From Bacteroidaceae bacterium (GTDB lineage Bacteria; Bacteroidota; Bacteroidia; Bacteroidales; Bacteroidaceae): DNA of 23,986 nt. The notes beneath the pieces are model-generated. The model saw nothing but the letters and a program-made list of their open reading frames with translations. It was not told where the DNA came from and searched no databases. The DNA is taken from NCBI GenBank assembly GCA_030843315.1, contig JAUUPT010000057.1:1-23986 (forward strand), given 5' to 3'. This document shows positions 1-7,427 of this stretch, piece by piece (within the stretch, counting starts at the first letter, position 1; each line of letters starts with the position of its first letter). Made by a program: the position numbers and the translations under genes.

Positions 1-1303
1 ATTGATAGTATTTCTTGAAATTCTTCCTCAAATTCTTCTGTGCCTCACCGAATTGGGAGCGGTGGCACTCATCAAAGATAAACACAACCTGCTTCTGATA
101 AATAGGCAGATTGCTCTCGCTTTTCATGAGGTTATTCAACTTTTGAATGGTCGTGACAATAATCTTGTTGTCATCTTTATCGATGTTTCGCTTCAAACCT
201 GCTGTGCTTTCCGAACCATTGACGCTGTCGGGTGAGAAGCGTTGGTATTCTTTCATCGTCTGATAATCCAAATCCTTACGGTCAACAACGAAGAATACTT
301 TATCAATAAAATCAAGCTCGGTGGCAAGGCGGGCAACCTTGAAACTGGTCAGCGTTTTGCCCGAACCCGTGGTATGCCAAATGTAGCCACCGCCTTCTGT
401 CATCCCCCATCTCTTCGCTTGATAGGCACTTTTAATCTTCCACAGAATGCGTTCTGTTGCAGCTATCTGATAGGGACGCATAATGAGCAGCGTGTTGCTG
501 GTGTCGAACACAGAATAGGTGAGCAGAATTTGCAGCAGCGTATTCTTCTGGAAGAACGTTGCCGTGAAATCCTTTAGGTCTCTAATCAGCGTATTGTCCG
601 ACTTTGCCCAATTCATCGTAAAGTCAAAACTGTTTTTATCTCGCTTTACCGTGTTGGCAAAATAACGGGTATCTGTACCATTGGAAATAACAAAAATCTG
701 CAAGTATTTATATAGGGAACTTTCACTGTTGAAGCTTTCCTTGCTATAGCGGTGCACTTGGTTGAAAGCCTCACGGATAGCTACTCCCCGTTTTTTTAGT
801 TCTATCTGCACCATAGGTAATCCGTTCACCAAAATTGTAACGTCGTAGCGGTTGGCTTGCGTTCCGGTCTGTTCAAATTGATTAATCACTTGCACTTTGT
901 TGCGGGCAATGTTCGTTTTATCCACTAAATAGATATTTTGAATATGTCCATCGTCAAACACAAAGTCATAGATATAGTTTTCGTGTATTTTTTTTGTTTT
1001 CTCTACAAGGCTGTCGCTGGATTTGTCCAAATACTCATCCACGAAACGCACCCATTCCGCATCTGTAAAGACAACTTGATTAAGAATTTGCAGTTGCTTC
1101 CTCGCATTGGCTAATAGCACATCAGGTGAAATAATCTTTGGGACATATTCGTAACCTTGATTCTTCAAATCATCTATGAATTCATGTTCCAAAGCGGCTT
1201 CTGTCTGATAGCCTGCGGGGGACTCGCATGCTATTGAACTTTTTGCATAGTTGTCAAGAACTATGTAATTTTGTAATTCTGCTATGGCGCTATATTGTAT
1301 CAT
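1..1303 (-). CDS. hsdR: Type I restriction enzyme R subunit HsdR (partial, N-terminal 434 residues)
   Basis: This is the ATP-dependent translocase/endonuclease subunit of a type I restriction complex; it works with HsdM and HsdS on unmodified DNA. My own minus-strand translation is open from an ATG at 1303 to the left edge. It shows a PD-(D/E)xK nuclease core at D154, E168 and K170 (context RYDVTILVNG and QIELKKRG). The D-to-E and E-to-K spacing is the same as I recall for EcoR124I HsdR (D151/E165/K167). A Walker A motif HTTGSGKT lies near 310-317 and a DECH helicase box follows about 95 residues later. Family members are about 1000 residues, so more than half lies outside the window. The start overlaps the prrC stop as ATGA, with GGAGGG seven bases upstream, which suggests translational coupling. 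Family assignment is firm; the intactness of the missing part is unknown. Confidence 0.95.
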   Translation of the reverse strand, partial: MIQYSAIAELQNYIVLDNYAKSSIACESPAGYQTEAALEHEFIDDLKNQGYEYVPKIISPDVLLANARKQLQILNQVVFTDAEWVRFVDEYLDKSSDSLVEKTKKIHENYIYDFVFDDGHIQNIYLVDKTNIARNKVQVINQFEQTGTQANRYDVTILVNGLPMVQIELKKRGVAIREAFNQVHRYSKESFNSESSLYKYLQIFVISNGTDTRYFANTVKRDKNSFDFTMNWAKSDNTLIRDLKDFTATFFQKNTLLQILLTYSVFDTSNTLLIMRPYQIAATERILWKIKSAYQAKRWGMTEGGGYIWHTTGSGKTLTSFKVARLATELDFIDKVFFVVDRKDLDYQTMKEYQRFSPDSVNGSESTAGLKRNIDKDDNKIIVTTIQKLNNLMKSESNLPIYQKQVVFIFDECHRSQFGEAQKNLRKNFKKYYQ

Positions 1304-2403
1304 TGTTGTCCCTCCTTCCAGTACTTATTTTCAATAAGATGGTTTAATAAGAATTTTACCGTTTGTTTTTCTGGTTCCGTAGGCTCTGGTACTGCTTCAT
1401 TTGATAACGTGGAGTGGCTTGTAAACTGAATAACTCTGTTGTAATACGTCTTTTTATCATCAGGCAATAATTCTGACCATTGAGGATATCCTAAGAAATT
1501 TGCTGTTTTCTCATAGAGATTTCGCAACAGTATAAAGTGGTATTTTTGAATACTGTTCGTAATGATAGCGTCCTTAATTGTTTGTATTAAATGGAGATGA
1601 TATGAAAAGCTTTTGTTTGAATCTCCTTTCTTCTCAAGAAGTTCATAAGCGCCGTCATCATACTTGTTAAGCATATAGCAAATTTTATTTCCAAGTTCAT
1701 TGAATAGCACATTATAGAATAACGGATTATGTGTTGAAATAATAAACTGTAATCCATTTGATTTTTTAATGAGTTCCGCCAAATTAACAGCAAGTTCAAT
1801 CAAGTGATTTTCATCTAAAGAACTAACCGGATCATCAACAAACACATATTTTAAGTCATTAAATTTGTCGGTTTCTCTATCTATTGGTTCTGCTATATTC
1901 AAAACATCAACAACTTGTGCAAGCAAACTATAAAATACACACCAGATTAAGCAGCTCTCTTCGCCTTTTGAGATCTTTATATTATCAATCGTGTTCTCAT
2001 TGCCTGCAGCAATAGAAAATGTTATTTCATTGAATTGCTCATTGAATTTCGGTGTTAGCTTATCGCTAGTATAATGCTGAAAATGGGTTATTATATTATT
2101 CTCTTGTCCTTGATCACGAAGCACCCAATCTGTAAAATAGTTTGGCTGTATTTTTAGTTTTCGGTTAGCATCTGCAGCCAAATCATTGTCCCAATAGAAC
2201 AAATCTTCCGTAAAAGCATTATAGTAAAGTATCTTTGCTTTTGTGTCTTCATGCTCTTCTGCTTCGACGTCTTTTGGCGCTATCAACTCTTTAAATTTTC
2301 GTGATAGACGTGTCTTTCCTATGCCGTTGAAGGCATAGATTAACTGCACTTTTTTACTCGCATCTTTGAGCGTTTGTGCTATTTCGGTTAGTGTCTGTCC
2401 CAT
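1300..2403 (-). CDS. prrC: PrrC-type anticodon nuclease linked to type I RM
   Basis: A 367-residue protein matching, as I recall it, E. coli PrrC (396 aa), which cleaves tRNA-Lys at the anticodon when a phage inhibits the associated type IC restriction enzyme. N-terminal ABC-like ATPase: P-loop AFNGIGKT (24-31), signature-like SKGEES (145-150), Walker B YVFVDDP (186-192), D-loop SSLD (194-197), H-loop His in STHNP (225). C-terminal nuclease: R294, E298 and H330 reproduce the spacing of the catalytic triad R320/E324/H356 of E. coli PrrC. D261 in GDSNKS corresponds to D287, implicated in substrate recognition. It is about 29 residues shorter, mainly between the start and the P-loop. It lies 1 bp after hsdS and overlaps hsdR by 4 bp, the same hsdS-prrC-hsdR order as the E. 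coli prr locus. Activity and tRNA target are inferred, not shown. Confidence 0.96.
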   Translation of the reverse strand: MGQTLTEIAQTLKDASKKVQLIYAFNGIGKTRLSRKFKELIAPKDVEAEEHEDTKAKILYYNAFTEDLFYWDNDLAADANRKLKIQPNYFTDWVLRDQGQENNIITHFQHYTSDKLTPKFNEQFNEITFSIAAGNENTIDNIKISKGEESCLIWCVFYSLLAQVVDVLNIAEPIDRETDKFNDLKYVFVDDPVSSLDENHLIELAVNLAELIKKSNGLQFIISTHNPLFYNVLFNELGNKICYMLNKYDDGAYELLEKKGDSNKSFSYHLHLIQTIKDAIITNSIQKYHFILLRNLYEKTANFLGYPQWSELLPDDKKTYYNRVIQFTSHSTLSNEAVPEPTEPEKQTVKFLLNHLIENKYWKEGQQ

Positions 2404-2404
2404 A

Positions 2405-3703
2405 TTAAGCCTTTATTTTATTCTTCGGAAATGAGAGTAACATATCACGGTAGTATTCGTATTGCTTGTGACGTAACTCAATCTCTTTTGGCAGACCGTC
2501 GGTGATTGAGGTTGTGAGGATATCAAATTTATCAAGAATTGCAACAATTCGCTCTTGCTCTTTGAGGGAAGGAATTGGAATTTGTAGATTTTTGACTATC
2601 TGTGCATTAATGTTTGTCTGCGAACCTGCACCAAGTGATTTTATGTATTCATATTGGCTCAACAGAAAATGATAGACATAGCGATAGTTTGCAACCTTTT
2701 CATTAATCTGAATATTTGCACACGCTTGATTGGTGCATAAAGGAATTTTATTAACTCCAACTTTACCAACAGTTGCACCATACATTGCAACTATTACACA
2801 ATTAGCAGGAATCATTTTTGCACTTGAATTTGTTAGTCCTAATTTTGTAATTTTAACCCCTGTATCCCAAATGTCTCCACTTCCAACCTCCTGAGTTCGT
2901 AACCATGGAATATCCCCATTATAGTATTCGGAATTGCTTGTACTTGGAGTACCCCCAGAAGAAATCTTCAGTGAAATTTCCTTTAACGTTTTCCATTCCA
3001 CCTTACCCCGCGGCTGTAAAACAGAATTGCCAGTGTGAGGATTCGATGTGGGTAGTGGTTGCGTTGGATTGTCGCTACTTTGAATGGAAGTGGCTGACCG
3101 GCTCGAACGTAGTGAGGGCTGGTCGGACTCTTCCATAGGATAGGTGAGTAGTTGATTGCGATAATATTCATATTGGGATTTTCTCGCTTGCAGCTCCGCT
3201 TGCAGCTCCGCTGTAAGTGTCGAAAATTTATCTAAAATATGAACGATTTCTTTTTGTACTTCAAGTGATTTTTCTGGATCGTTTGGATACGGAATAGGAA
3301 TTTGAAGCTTTTCAAAAGCCGTTTTTGATAAACGTGGTACGCTTGAACGACGAACTTGACCATGTATTTTCAGTTGCTGGGTTAATAGGAAATAATACAA
3401 AAACTTATTTTGTAAATCATCCTTAGTTATGAAATAATAAACATCATCAGCCGCCCAAAAAGCAACGTCACTATAACCAATCTCACCCGCAGATCCTGCA
3501 CAGATAATAAACGTAGTGCCTGCTTCTACATTACTTTCATGATGATAACCAAGAGGAATCATGCAATTTTGATAAACAGCATATTTACCTGTTTTTTCTA
3601 ATTGTTTTTTAATAAGCCTTCTGCCTCGGTTTATGTTTGCAATCTCGCCCAGTGGTTTCCATTCCACCTCAACGCCTTCCAATAGCTTTTCTAAATTACT
3701 CAT
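2405..3703 (-). CDS. hsdS: Type I RM specificity subunit HsdS (two target-recognition domains)
   Basis: A 432-residue DNA-recognition subunit. Start chosen at ATG 3703 because AAGGAG sits seven bases upstream; the frame opens 13 codons earlier but that start overlaps rhuM more. Layout: first target-recognition domain (TRD1, about 13-155), central conserved region with helix 156-189 ending QYEYYRNQLL, polar linker 190-233, second TRD (about 235-385), C-terminal conserved helix 388-426 containing KQYEYYRDMLLSFP. The C-terminal region resembles EcoR124 HsdS (type IC) from memory. An exact 12-bp repeat encoding AELQ twice lies at residues 165-172. The linker is rich in Ser, Pro, Gln and Asn and is encoded by visibly more GC-rich DNA than the TRDs. 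The gene overlaps rhuM by 8 bp and ends 1 bp before prrC. The DNA target cannot be predicted from this sequence alone. Confidence 0.93.
   Translation of the reverse strand: MSNLEKLLEGVEVEWKPLGEIANINRGRRLIKKQLEKTGKYAVYQNCMIPLGYHHESNVEAGTTFIICAGSAGEIGYSDVAFWAADDVYYFITKDDLQNKFLYYFLLTQQLKIHGQVRRSSVPRLSKTAFEKLQIPIPYPNDPEKSLEVQKEIVHILDKFSTLTAELQAELQARKSQYEYYRNQLLTYPMEESDQPSLRSSRSATSIQSSDNPTQPLPTSNPHTGNSVLQPRGKVEWKTLKEISLKISSGGTPSTSNSEYYNGDIPWLRTQEVGSGDIWDTGVKITKLGLTNSSAKMIPANCVIVAMYGATVGKVGVNKIPLCTNQACANIQINEKVANYRYVYHFLLSQYEYIKSLGAGSQTNINAQIVKNLQIPIPSLKEQERIVAILDKFDILTTSITDGLPKEIELRHKQYEYYRDMLLSFPKNKIKA
3188..3211 (-). repeat. Two exact 12-bp tandem repeats in hsdS spacer helix
   Basis: TTGCAGCTCCGC occurs twice in direct succession on the plus strand, encoding AELQ-AELQ on the coding strand. 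It sits in the central helix between the two recognition domains. In EcoR124I/EcoR124II a 12-bp repeat at this place, in two or three copies, sets the spacer length of the target. Confidence 0.85.
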
Positions 3704-4715
3704 CTGAATCTCCTTTCGACAATGATTTAAGCCCCTTTTCAAAGTCAGAGATTATCTTTTGCGTTTTGTTAAACTCGTCATATTCCGCCTTCGCTTTTAA
3801 GTCAGCTTGCTTTTTGCTGATACTCCCTTTACCTTTCAGAATATCATATTTTCTAAAAGCTAAAAATTCGTTGATACTTGCAGCAAACTCTTCCATTGTG
3901 AAGGTATTCTCTCGCTCAATCAAGTCCTCGATATAATCGAAATAGCCCGTTACGGTGCGTTCTAACTGTTTGATTTGTTTTTCTTCCAGATAGTTTTTGG
4001 CAACAGTTACATCGCTTTTCAGAATTCTACCGTTGGGTGCGCTCTTCCAAGTTGTAAGTCCCATGTGGTCTTTGGTTCTGTCTGCTGACGCATTAATAAT
4101 CTCCGCTGCCGTTTTGCCGGTAATAGCGTAATGAAACTTATTCTGCACCATAGCATAAAACTCTTTGGTGACATCGGCCTCTTTGTCGTAGTCAATGCTG
4201 CACTCGGCAAAGATATCGGTGATTTGCAGCCATATTCTTCGCTCGCTTGCACGGATAGAGCGGACACGCTCTAACAGCTCTTTGAAATAATCTTTACCAA
4301 AAGCTGTCTTGCCCTGCTTCAAACGTTCGTCGTCCATGACAAAACCTTTGGTCATATACTCTTTCAGAATGCCGGTCGCCCAAATCCTGAAGTTGGTTGC
4401 TTTGCGTGAGCTGACGCGATATCCTACAGAAATGATGGCATCGAGGTTGTAAAACTTCGTTGGTTTTGTTTGCGTCTTCCCTGCAATAGCACCATGTTCA
4501 GTGGTTGTTTCCAAAATGGAAATAACCACTTCTTCCGTCAATTCTCCCTCTTCAAAGATGTTTTTAAGATGTTTGGATATAGCAGGGACCCCCACGCCAA
4601 ACAACTCCGCCATCGCCTTTTGTGTAAGCCAGATTGTTTCATCCTTGACAACTACACTGACTGATACTTCCTCTTCGGGAGTATTATAAATCAAATATTT
4701 CAATTCGTTATTCAT
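3696..4715 (-). CDS. RhuM (virulence_RhuM) family protein inside the RM operon
   Basis: A 339-residue cytoplasmic protein that I recognise as RhuM family (named after a Salmonella SPI-3 gene; biochemical role unknown). The N-terminal part has a helix-turn-helix-like segment around 28-60 (IWLTQKAMAELFGVGVPAIS), followed by the conserved block FYNLDAIISVGYRVSS and the segment NFRIWATGILKEYMTKGF. The C-terminal half is helical and charged, with the conserved piece KFHYAITGKTAAEIINASAD. RhuM genes are often seen next to type I RM genes. Here the gene starts 3 bp after the hsdM stop and overlaps the hsdS start by 8 bp, so it must be co-transcribed with the methylase and specificity genes. It could be a DNA-binding regulator or an accessory of the RM or PrrC complex; both are inference. 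Length looks complete. Confidence 0.88.
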   Translation of the reverse strand: MNNELKYLIYNTPEEEVSVSVVVKDETIWLTQKAMAELFGVGVPAISKHLKNIFEEGELTEEVVISILETTTEHGAIAGKTQTKPTKFYNLDAIISVGYRVSSRKATNFRIWATGILKEYMTKGFVMDDERLKQGKTAFGKDYFKELLERVRSIRASERRIWLQITDIFAECSIDYDKEADVTKEFYAMVQNKFHYAITGKTAAEIINASADRTKDHMGLTTWKSAPNGRILKSDVTVAKNYLEEKQIKQLERTVTGYFDYIEDLIERENTFTMEEFAASINEFLAFRKYDILKGKGSISKKQADLKAKAEYDEFNKTQKIISDFEKGLKSLSKGDSDE

Positions 4716-4718
4716 AAT

Positions 4719-6266
4719 TTATCCCTCTATCTCCTTTACAATAGCATCGATATCCGCACGCAGTGCGTCAATGCGCTTCACCGTTTGGGCAATATCTGCA
4801 TTCAGTTTAACAATATCAATCACCTCACGCTTGTCTTCTGCTTCCACGTATGAACTTACAGAGAGGTTGTAATCATTTTCTTCTATTTTACTGTTATCTA
4901 CCGATGTGGCAACATATTCTACTGGTTCCTTTTTATCGAATATGTCTATGATTTTTGCTATATGCTCATCAGTCAAGACATTGTTATTGGTTTCTTTCTT
5001 AAAGAATTCTTCTCCACTGGCATCAATGAACTGTGTCTTTGTATCTATTTTGTGCTTGGAGAGTACAAGAATATTCACAGCTATACTCGTACCATAGAAG
5101 AGGTTAGGGGGAAGGGATATTACGGTTTCTACAAAATTGTTATCTATAAGATACTTTCTTATCTTCTGTTCAGCCCCGCCACGGTAGAAGATGCCCGGAA
5201 AACAAACAATGGCAGCCCGTCCCCTGGCGGAAAGATAGCTGAGTGCATGTAGCACGAAAGCAAAGTCGGCTTTAGACTTGGGAGCCAGCACACCGGCAGG
5301 GGCGAAACGATCGTCGTTGATGAGTGTAGGGTCATCACTGCCCACCCAATTGACGGAGTAGGGAGGATTGGAGACAATGGCATCGAAAGGTTTTTCATCG
5401 CCATATTGAGGATTTATCAGCGTGTCGCCCAAGGCAATGTCGAACTTGTCATAATTGATGTTATGTAAAAACATGTTCATCCGTGCCAAGTTGTAGGTGG
5501 TGTGATTTATTTCCTGACCGAAAAAGCCTTCTTCAATGAGATGAGCATCAAACTGTTTTTTTGCTTGGAGCAACAATGAGCCCGAACCGCAAGCTGGGTC
5601 ATAGATTTTATTGACAGAGGCCTGTCCCAACAGGGCTAATTGCGCTATCAGCTTTGATACGTTCTGAGGTGTAAAAAACTCTCCTCCCGATTTGCCCGCA
5701 TTGGCAGCATAATTGGAAATCAAGAACTCGTAGGCATCGCCAAAGAGATCAATTTTATTATCCTCGAAGTTTCCTAAATCCAGACTTTCCACTCCCTTGA
5801 TGACGGCAGCCAGACGTCTGTTTTTCTCCTCTACTGTGTTTCCCAACCGATTACTCGTGGTATCAAAGTCGGCAAACAGTCCCTTGATATCATGCTCAGA
5901 CGGATAACCATTGGCAGACCCCTCTATCGCATCGAAAATCGTAGCTAAATCTGTATTCAGATTGGGATTTGTATTGGCACTCTTTGCTATATTCACAAAG
6001 AGTTGGCTGGGATAAATGAAATATCCTTTTGTTCTGGTAGCATCATCTTTTATCTCAATGGTGATAACATCATCCGGCATATTTGCATAGTCGATGCTAT
6101 CATCACCACCTTCAATGTAATCGGTGAAATTCTCGCTGATAAATCGATAAAAAAGAGTCCCTAAGACAAATTGCTTAAAATCCCAACCGTCAACAGCACC
6201 ACGTACCTCGTTGGCAATTTTCCAAATAGTAGATTGCAACTCATCTCTTTGCTTTATACCAGTCAT
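4719..6266 (-). CDS. hsdM: Type I RM DNA adenine methyltransferase HsdM
   Basis: A 515-residue N6-adenine methylase subunit of the type I complex, first gene of the operon. It has the HsdM N-terminal helical domain (about 8-150), then GEFFTP (195-200), the S-adenosylmethionine motif DPACGSGSL (223-231) and the catalytic NPPY (300-303). A C-terminal coiled segment (about 475-515) probably contacts HsdS. Length is close to the roughly 520 residues of type IC relatives. Start ATG 6266 is the first in frame, about 30 bp downstream of a good promoter candidate. In the E. coli prr locus the methylase is needed with HsdS and HsdR to keep PrrC silent, so this gene probably serves as both protector of host DNA and part of the PrrC lock (inference). 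Confidence 0.96.
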   Translation of the reverse strand: MTGIKQRDELQSTIWKIANEVRGAVDGWDFKQFVLGTLFYRFISENFTDYIEGGDDSIDYANMPDDVITIEIKDDATRTKGYFIYPSQLFVNIAKSANTNPNLNTDLATIFDAIEGSANGYPSEHDIKGLFADFDTTSNRLGNTVEEKNRRLAAVIKGVESLDLGNFEDNKIDLFGDAYEFLISNYAANAGKSGGEFFTPQNVSKLIAQLALLGQASVNKIYDPACGSGSLLLQAKKQFDAHLIEEGFFGQEINHTTYNLARMNMFLHNINYDKFDIALGDTLINPQYGDEKPFDAIVSNPPYSVNWVGSDDPTLINDDRFAPAGVLAPKSKADFAFVLHALSYLSARGRAAIVCFPGIFYRGGAEQKIRKYLIDNNFVETVISLPPNLFYGTSIAVNILVLSKHKIDTKTQFIDASGEEFFKKETNNNVLTDEHIAKIIDIFDKKEPVEYVATSVDNSKIEENDYNLSVSSYVEAEDKREVIDIVKLNADIAQTVKRIDALRADIDAIVKEIEG

Positions 6267-6297
6267 ATTTATTCAAATTGATTCTTGATTTATAATG

Positions 6298-6329
6298 CAA
6301 AAGTACAAAATTTCTCAAGAATATAACAA
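6298..6329 (-). promoter_or_regulatory. Promoter candidate for the hsdM-rhuM-hsdS-prrC-hsdR operon
   Basis: On the minus strand a TACTTTTG box (6298-6305) fits the Bacteroidota -7 consensus TAnnTTTG and is preceded by TTG (6327-6329) at a 21-bp gap. It lies 31 bp before the hsdM start. No inverted repeats flank it, so it does not look like a phase-variable invertible promoter. Confidence 0.6.
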
Positions 6330-6552
6330 CAAGCATCTCCTTACTTTTGATTTCCAGCTGTTCTTGATAACGGAATCCAGCTATAATCTAAAATTTCTTA
6401 GTGCATAACGCAGTTCTCTATACCTCTGATGGTTTTGGAACATAGAAAATTAAACGTTTGGTTAAATTGCGGATTATTTCCAATGCCAATATTCTTGTGC
6501 CCATATCGTGGCGCATATTCCTTGCATTTCTTTGAATAAACACCTGCATCCC
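6330..6552. other. Intergenic stretch without a convincing gene
   Basis: Part of the 508-bp divergent space between hsdM and the HU-like gene. The only open frame is a 43-codon minus-strand stretch (6418-6549, beginning MQVFIQRNARNM). It has no visible ribosome site and I recognise no family; it may be a remnant or noise. No tRNA or other RNA gene was recognised. Confidence 0.4.
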
Positions 6553-6584
6553 TTTGGTTATACATTGAGCTTTGTTTATCTTTG
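6553..6584 (+). promoter_or_regulatory. Promoter candidate for the HU-like gene
   Basis: TTTG (6553-6556), a 20-bp gap and TATCTTTG (6577-6584) match the Bacteroides primary sigma factor pattern well. Transcription would start about 15 bp before the large inverted repeat at 6605-6682, so that repeat would be in the leader RNA. Confidence 0.6.
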
Positions 6585-6604
6585 CACTACTCTTTGAGTA
6601 ATGT

Positions 6605-6682
6605 GCACAGTTGTGGTTCATCTTCTTCACTATTGTGGGGAAAATGAACCACAGATGTGAGGAAGGTGAACCACAACTGTGC
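6605..6682 (+). repeat. 16-bp perfect inverted repeat with internal third copy in leader
   Basis: Arms at 6605-6620 (GCACAGTTGTGGTTCA) and 6667-6682 are perfect inverse complements. An additional inverted copy of the inner nine bases, TGAACCACA, lies at 6645-6653. The left arm can therefore pair with either the middle copy or the right arm. It sits between the predicted promoter and the HU-like start, without a following T-run. Confidence 0.75.
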
Positions 6683-6774
6683 GCATTAATAAAAGATAAG
6701 GCTTTTACGAAAGAAAGACAAGCGGTTTGCGGAAGAATCCACAGACCTTGAACGCTAATAAACCATTGATTGTT

Positions 6775-7395
6775 ATGGCAATACTGTTTGATTGGTACGA
6801 GAATCCAAAGAGGAAAGATGAGCAGGGAGAAGAGCTGACCTTGCATCCGCGCATTAAGTTGAACGGCTCTACTACGACTGCCGAGTTGAGGCGGCATATC
6901 CAGCAATACTGCTCGCTGACGGAGACGGATGTGTCGGCGGTGCTCGATGCGTTGTCTCACTTTGTGGGACGGGAATTGGGCGAGGGCAGGCAGGTACATC
7001 TGGATGGCATAGGCTACTTTTGTCCCACGCTGACGTGTACCGAGCCCGTGACCATGGAAACCAAACGCAAAAGTACGAAGGTGAAACTGAAAGGTATTCA
7101 CTTCCGCCCCGACAAGGCACTGCGGAGCGAGATAGGGAATATAAAAGTATCTCCGCTACGGATAAGGGTGCCCGGACGGAAGATGCCGACGGCAGAGGAA
7201 ATAGATCGGCGATTAGAAAAACACTTTGCCACCAATGACTTTTTGACGAGAAGCGACTTCCAAACGCTCTGCGGAATGACGCGAACGACGGCTTTACGAC
7301 ATATTCGGCGTCTTTGTGAGGAAGGAAAGCTGGAAAACAGGGGGATGTTGAGACAGCCGATTTATTATCTGAAAAAGAAACAAGATGTTGATTAA
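6775..7395 (+). CDS. HU-like (HU-HIG type) DNA-binding protein with C-terminal winged-helix-like segment
   Basis: A 206-residue protein of the Bacteroidota HU-like family. The N-terminal part (about 1-125) shows the HU-like fold pattern: helical segment TTAELRRHIQQYCSLTETDV, then ALSHFVGRELGEGRQVHLDGIGYF, then a beta arm rich in Lys and Arg. The C-terminal part (about 140-206) looks like a winged helix (EEIDRRLEKHF..., DFQTLCGMTRTTALRHIRRLCEEGKL, then a beta hairpin ending PIYYLKKK). Start chosen at ATG 6775 (MAILFDWYENP), typical of this family; a TTG at 6727 would add 16 residues. It is divergent from the RM operon and could bind the shared intergenic DNA, but this is inference. Many Bacteroides carry several such proteins of unknown role. 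Confidence 0.8.
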   Translation: MAILFDWYENPKRKDEQGEELTLHPRIKLNGSTTTAELRRHIQQYCSLTETDVSAVLDALSHFVGRELGEGRQVHLDGIGYFCPTLTCTEPVTMETKRKSTKVKLKGIHFRPDKALRSEIGNIKVSPLRIRVPGRKMPTAEEIDRRLEKHFATNDFLTRSDFQTLCGMTRTTALRHIRRLCEEGKLENRGMLRQPIYYLKKKQDVD

Positions 7396-7427
7396 TAGTG
7401 ATTTGATACTGGGTGTTTGCTAAAAAT

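Noticed and set aside
2..577. Plus-strand open frames of 77 and 111 codons at the left edge.
   Set aside because: They are antisense to hsdR, whose motifs (D/ExK nuclease, Walker A, DECH) are clear on the minus strand.
1300..2403. Possible RloC or generic AAA ATPase instead of PrrC.
   Set aside because: The protein is too short for RloC and has no zinc-hook coiled coil; the PrrC triad and type IC context fit PrrC exactly.
2405..3703. An invertible hsdS shuffling system.
   Set aside because: No second hsdS copy, silent TRD cassette, long inverted repeat or recombinase gene is seen in the window. DNA left of hsdR is not available, so it is not excluded outside.
6298..6329. Phase-variable invertible promoter for the RM operon.
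   Set aside because: No matching inverted repeats flank the promoter; the repeat at 6605-6682 lies on one side only.
6418..7101. A 227-codon minus-strand frame over the HU-like gene.
   Set aside because: Most of it is antisense to the HU-like gene, and its protein is His/Arg/Cys-rich with no family pattern.
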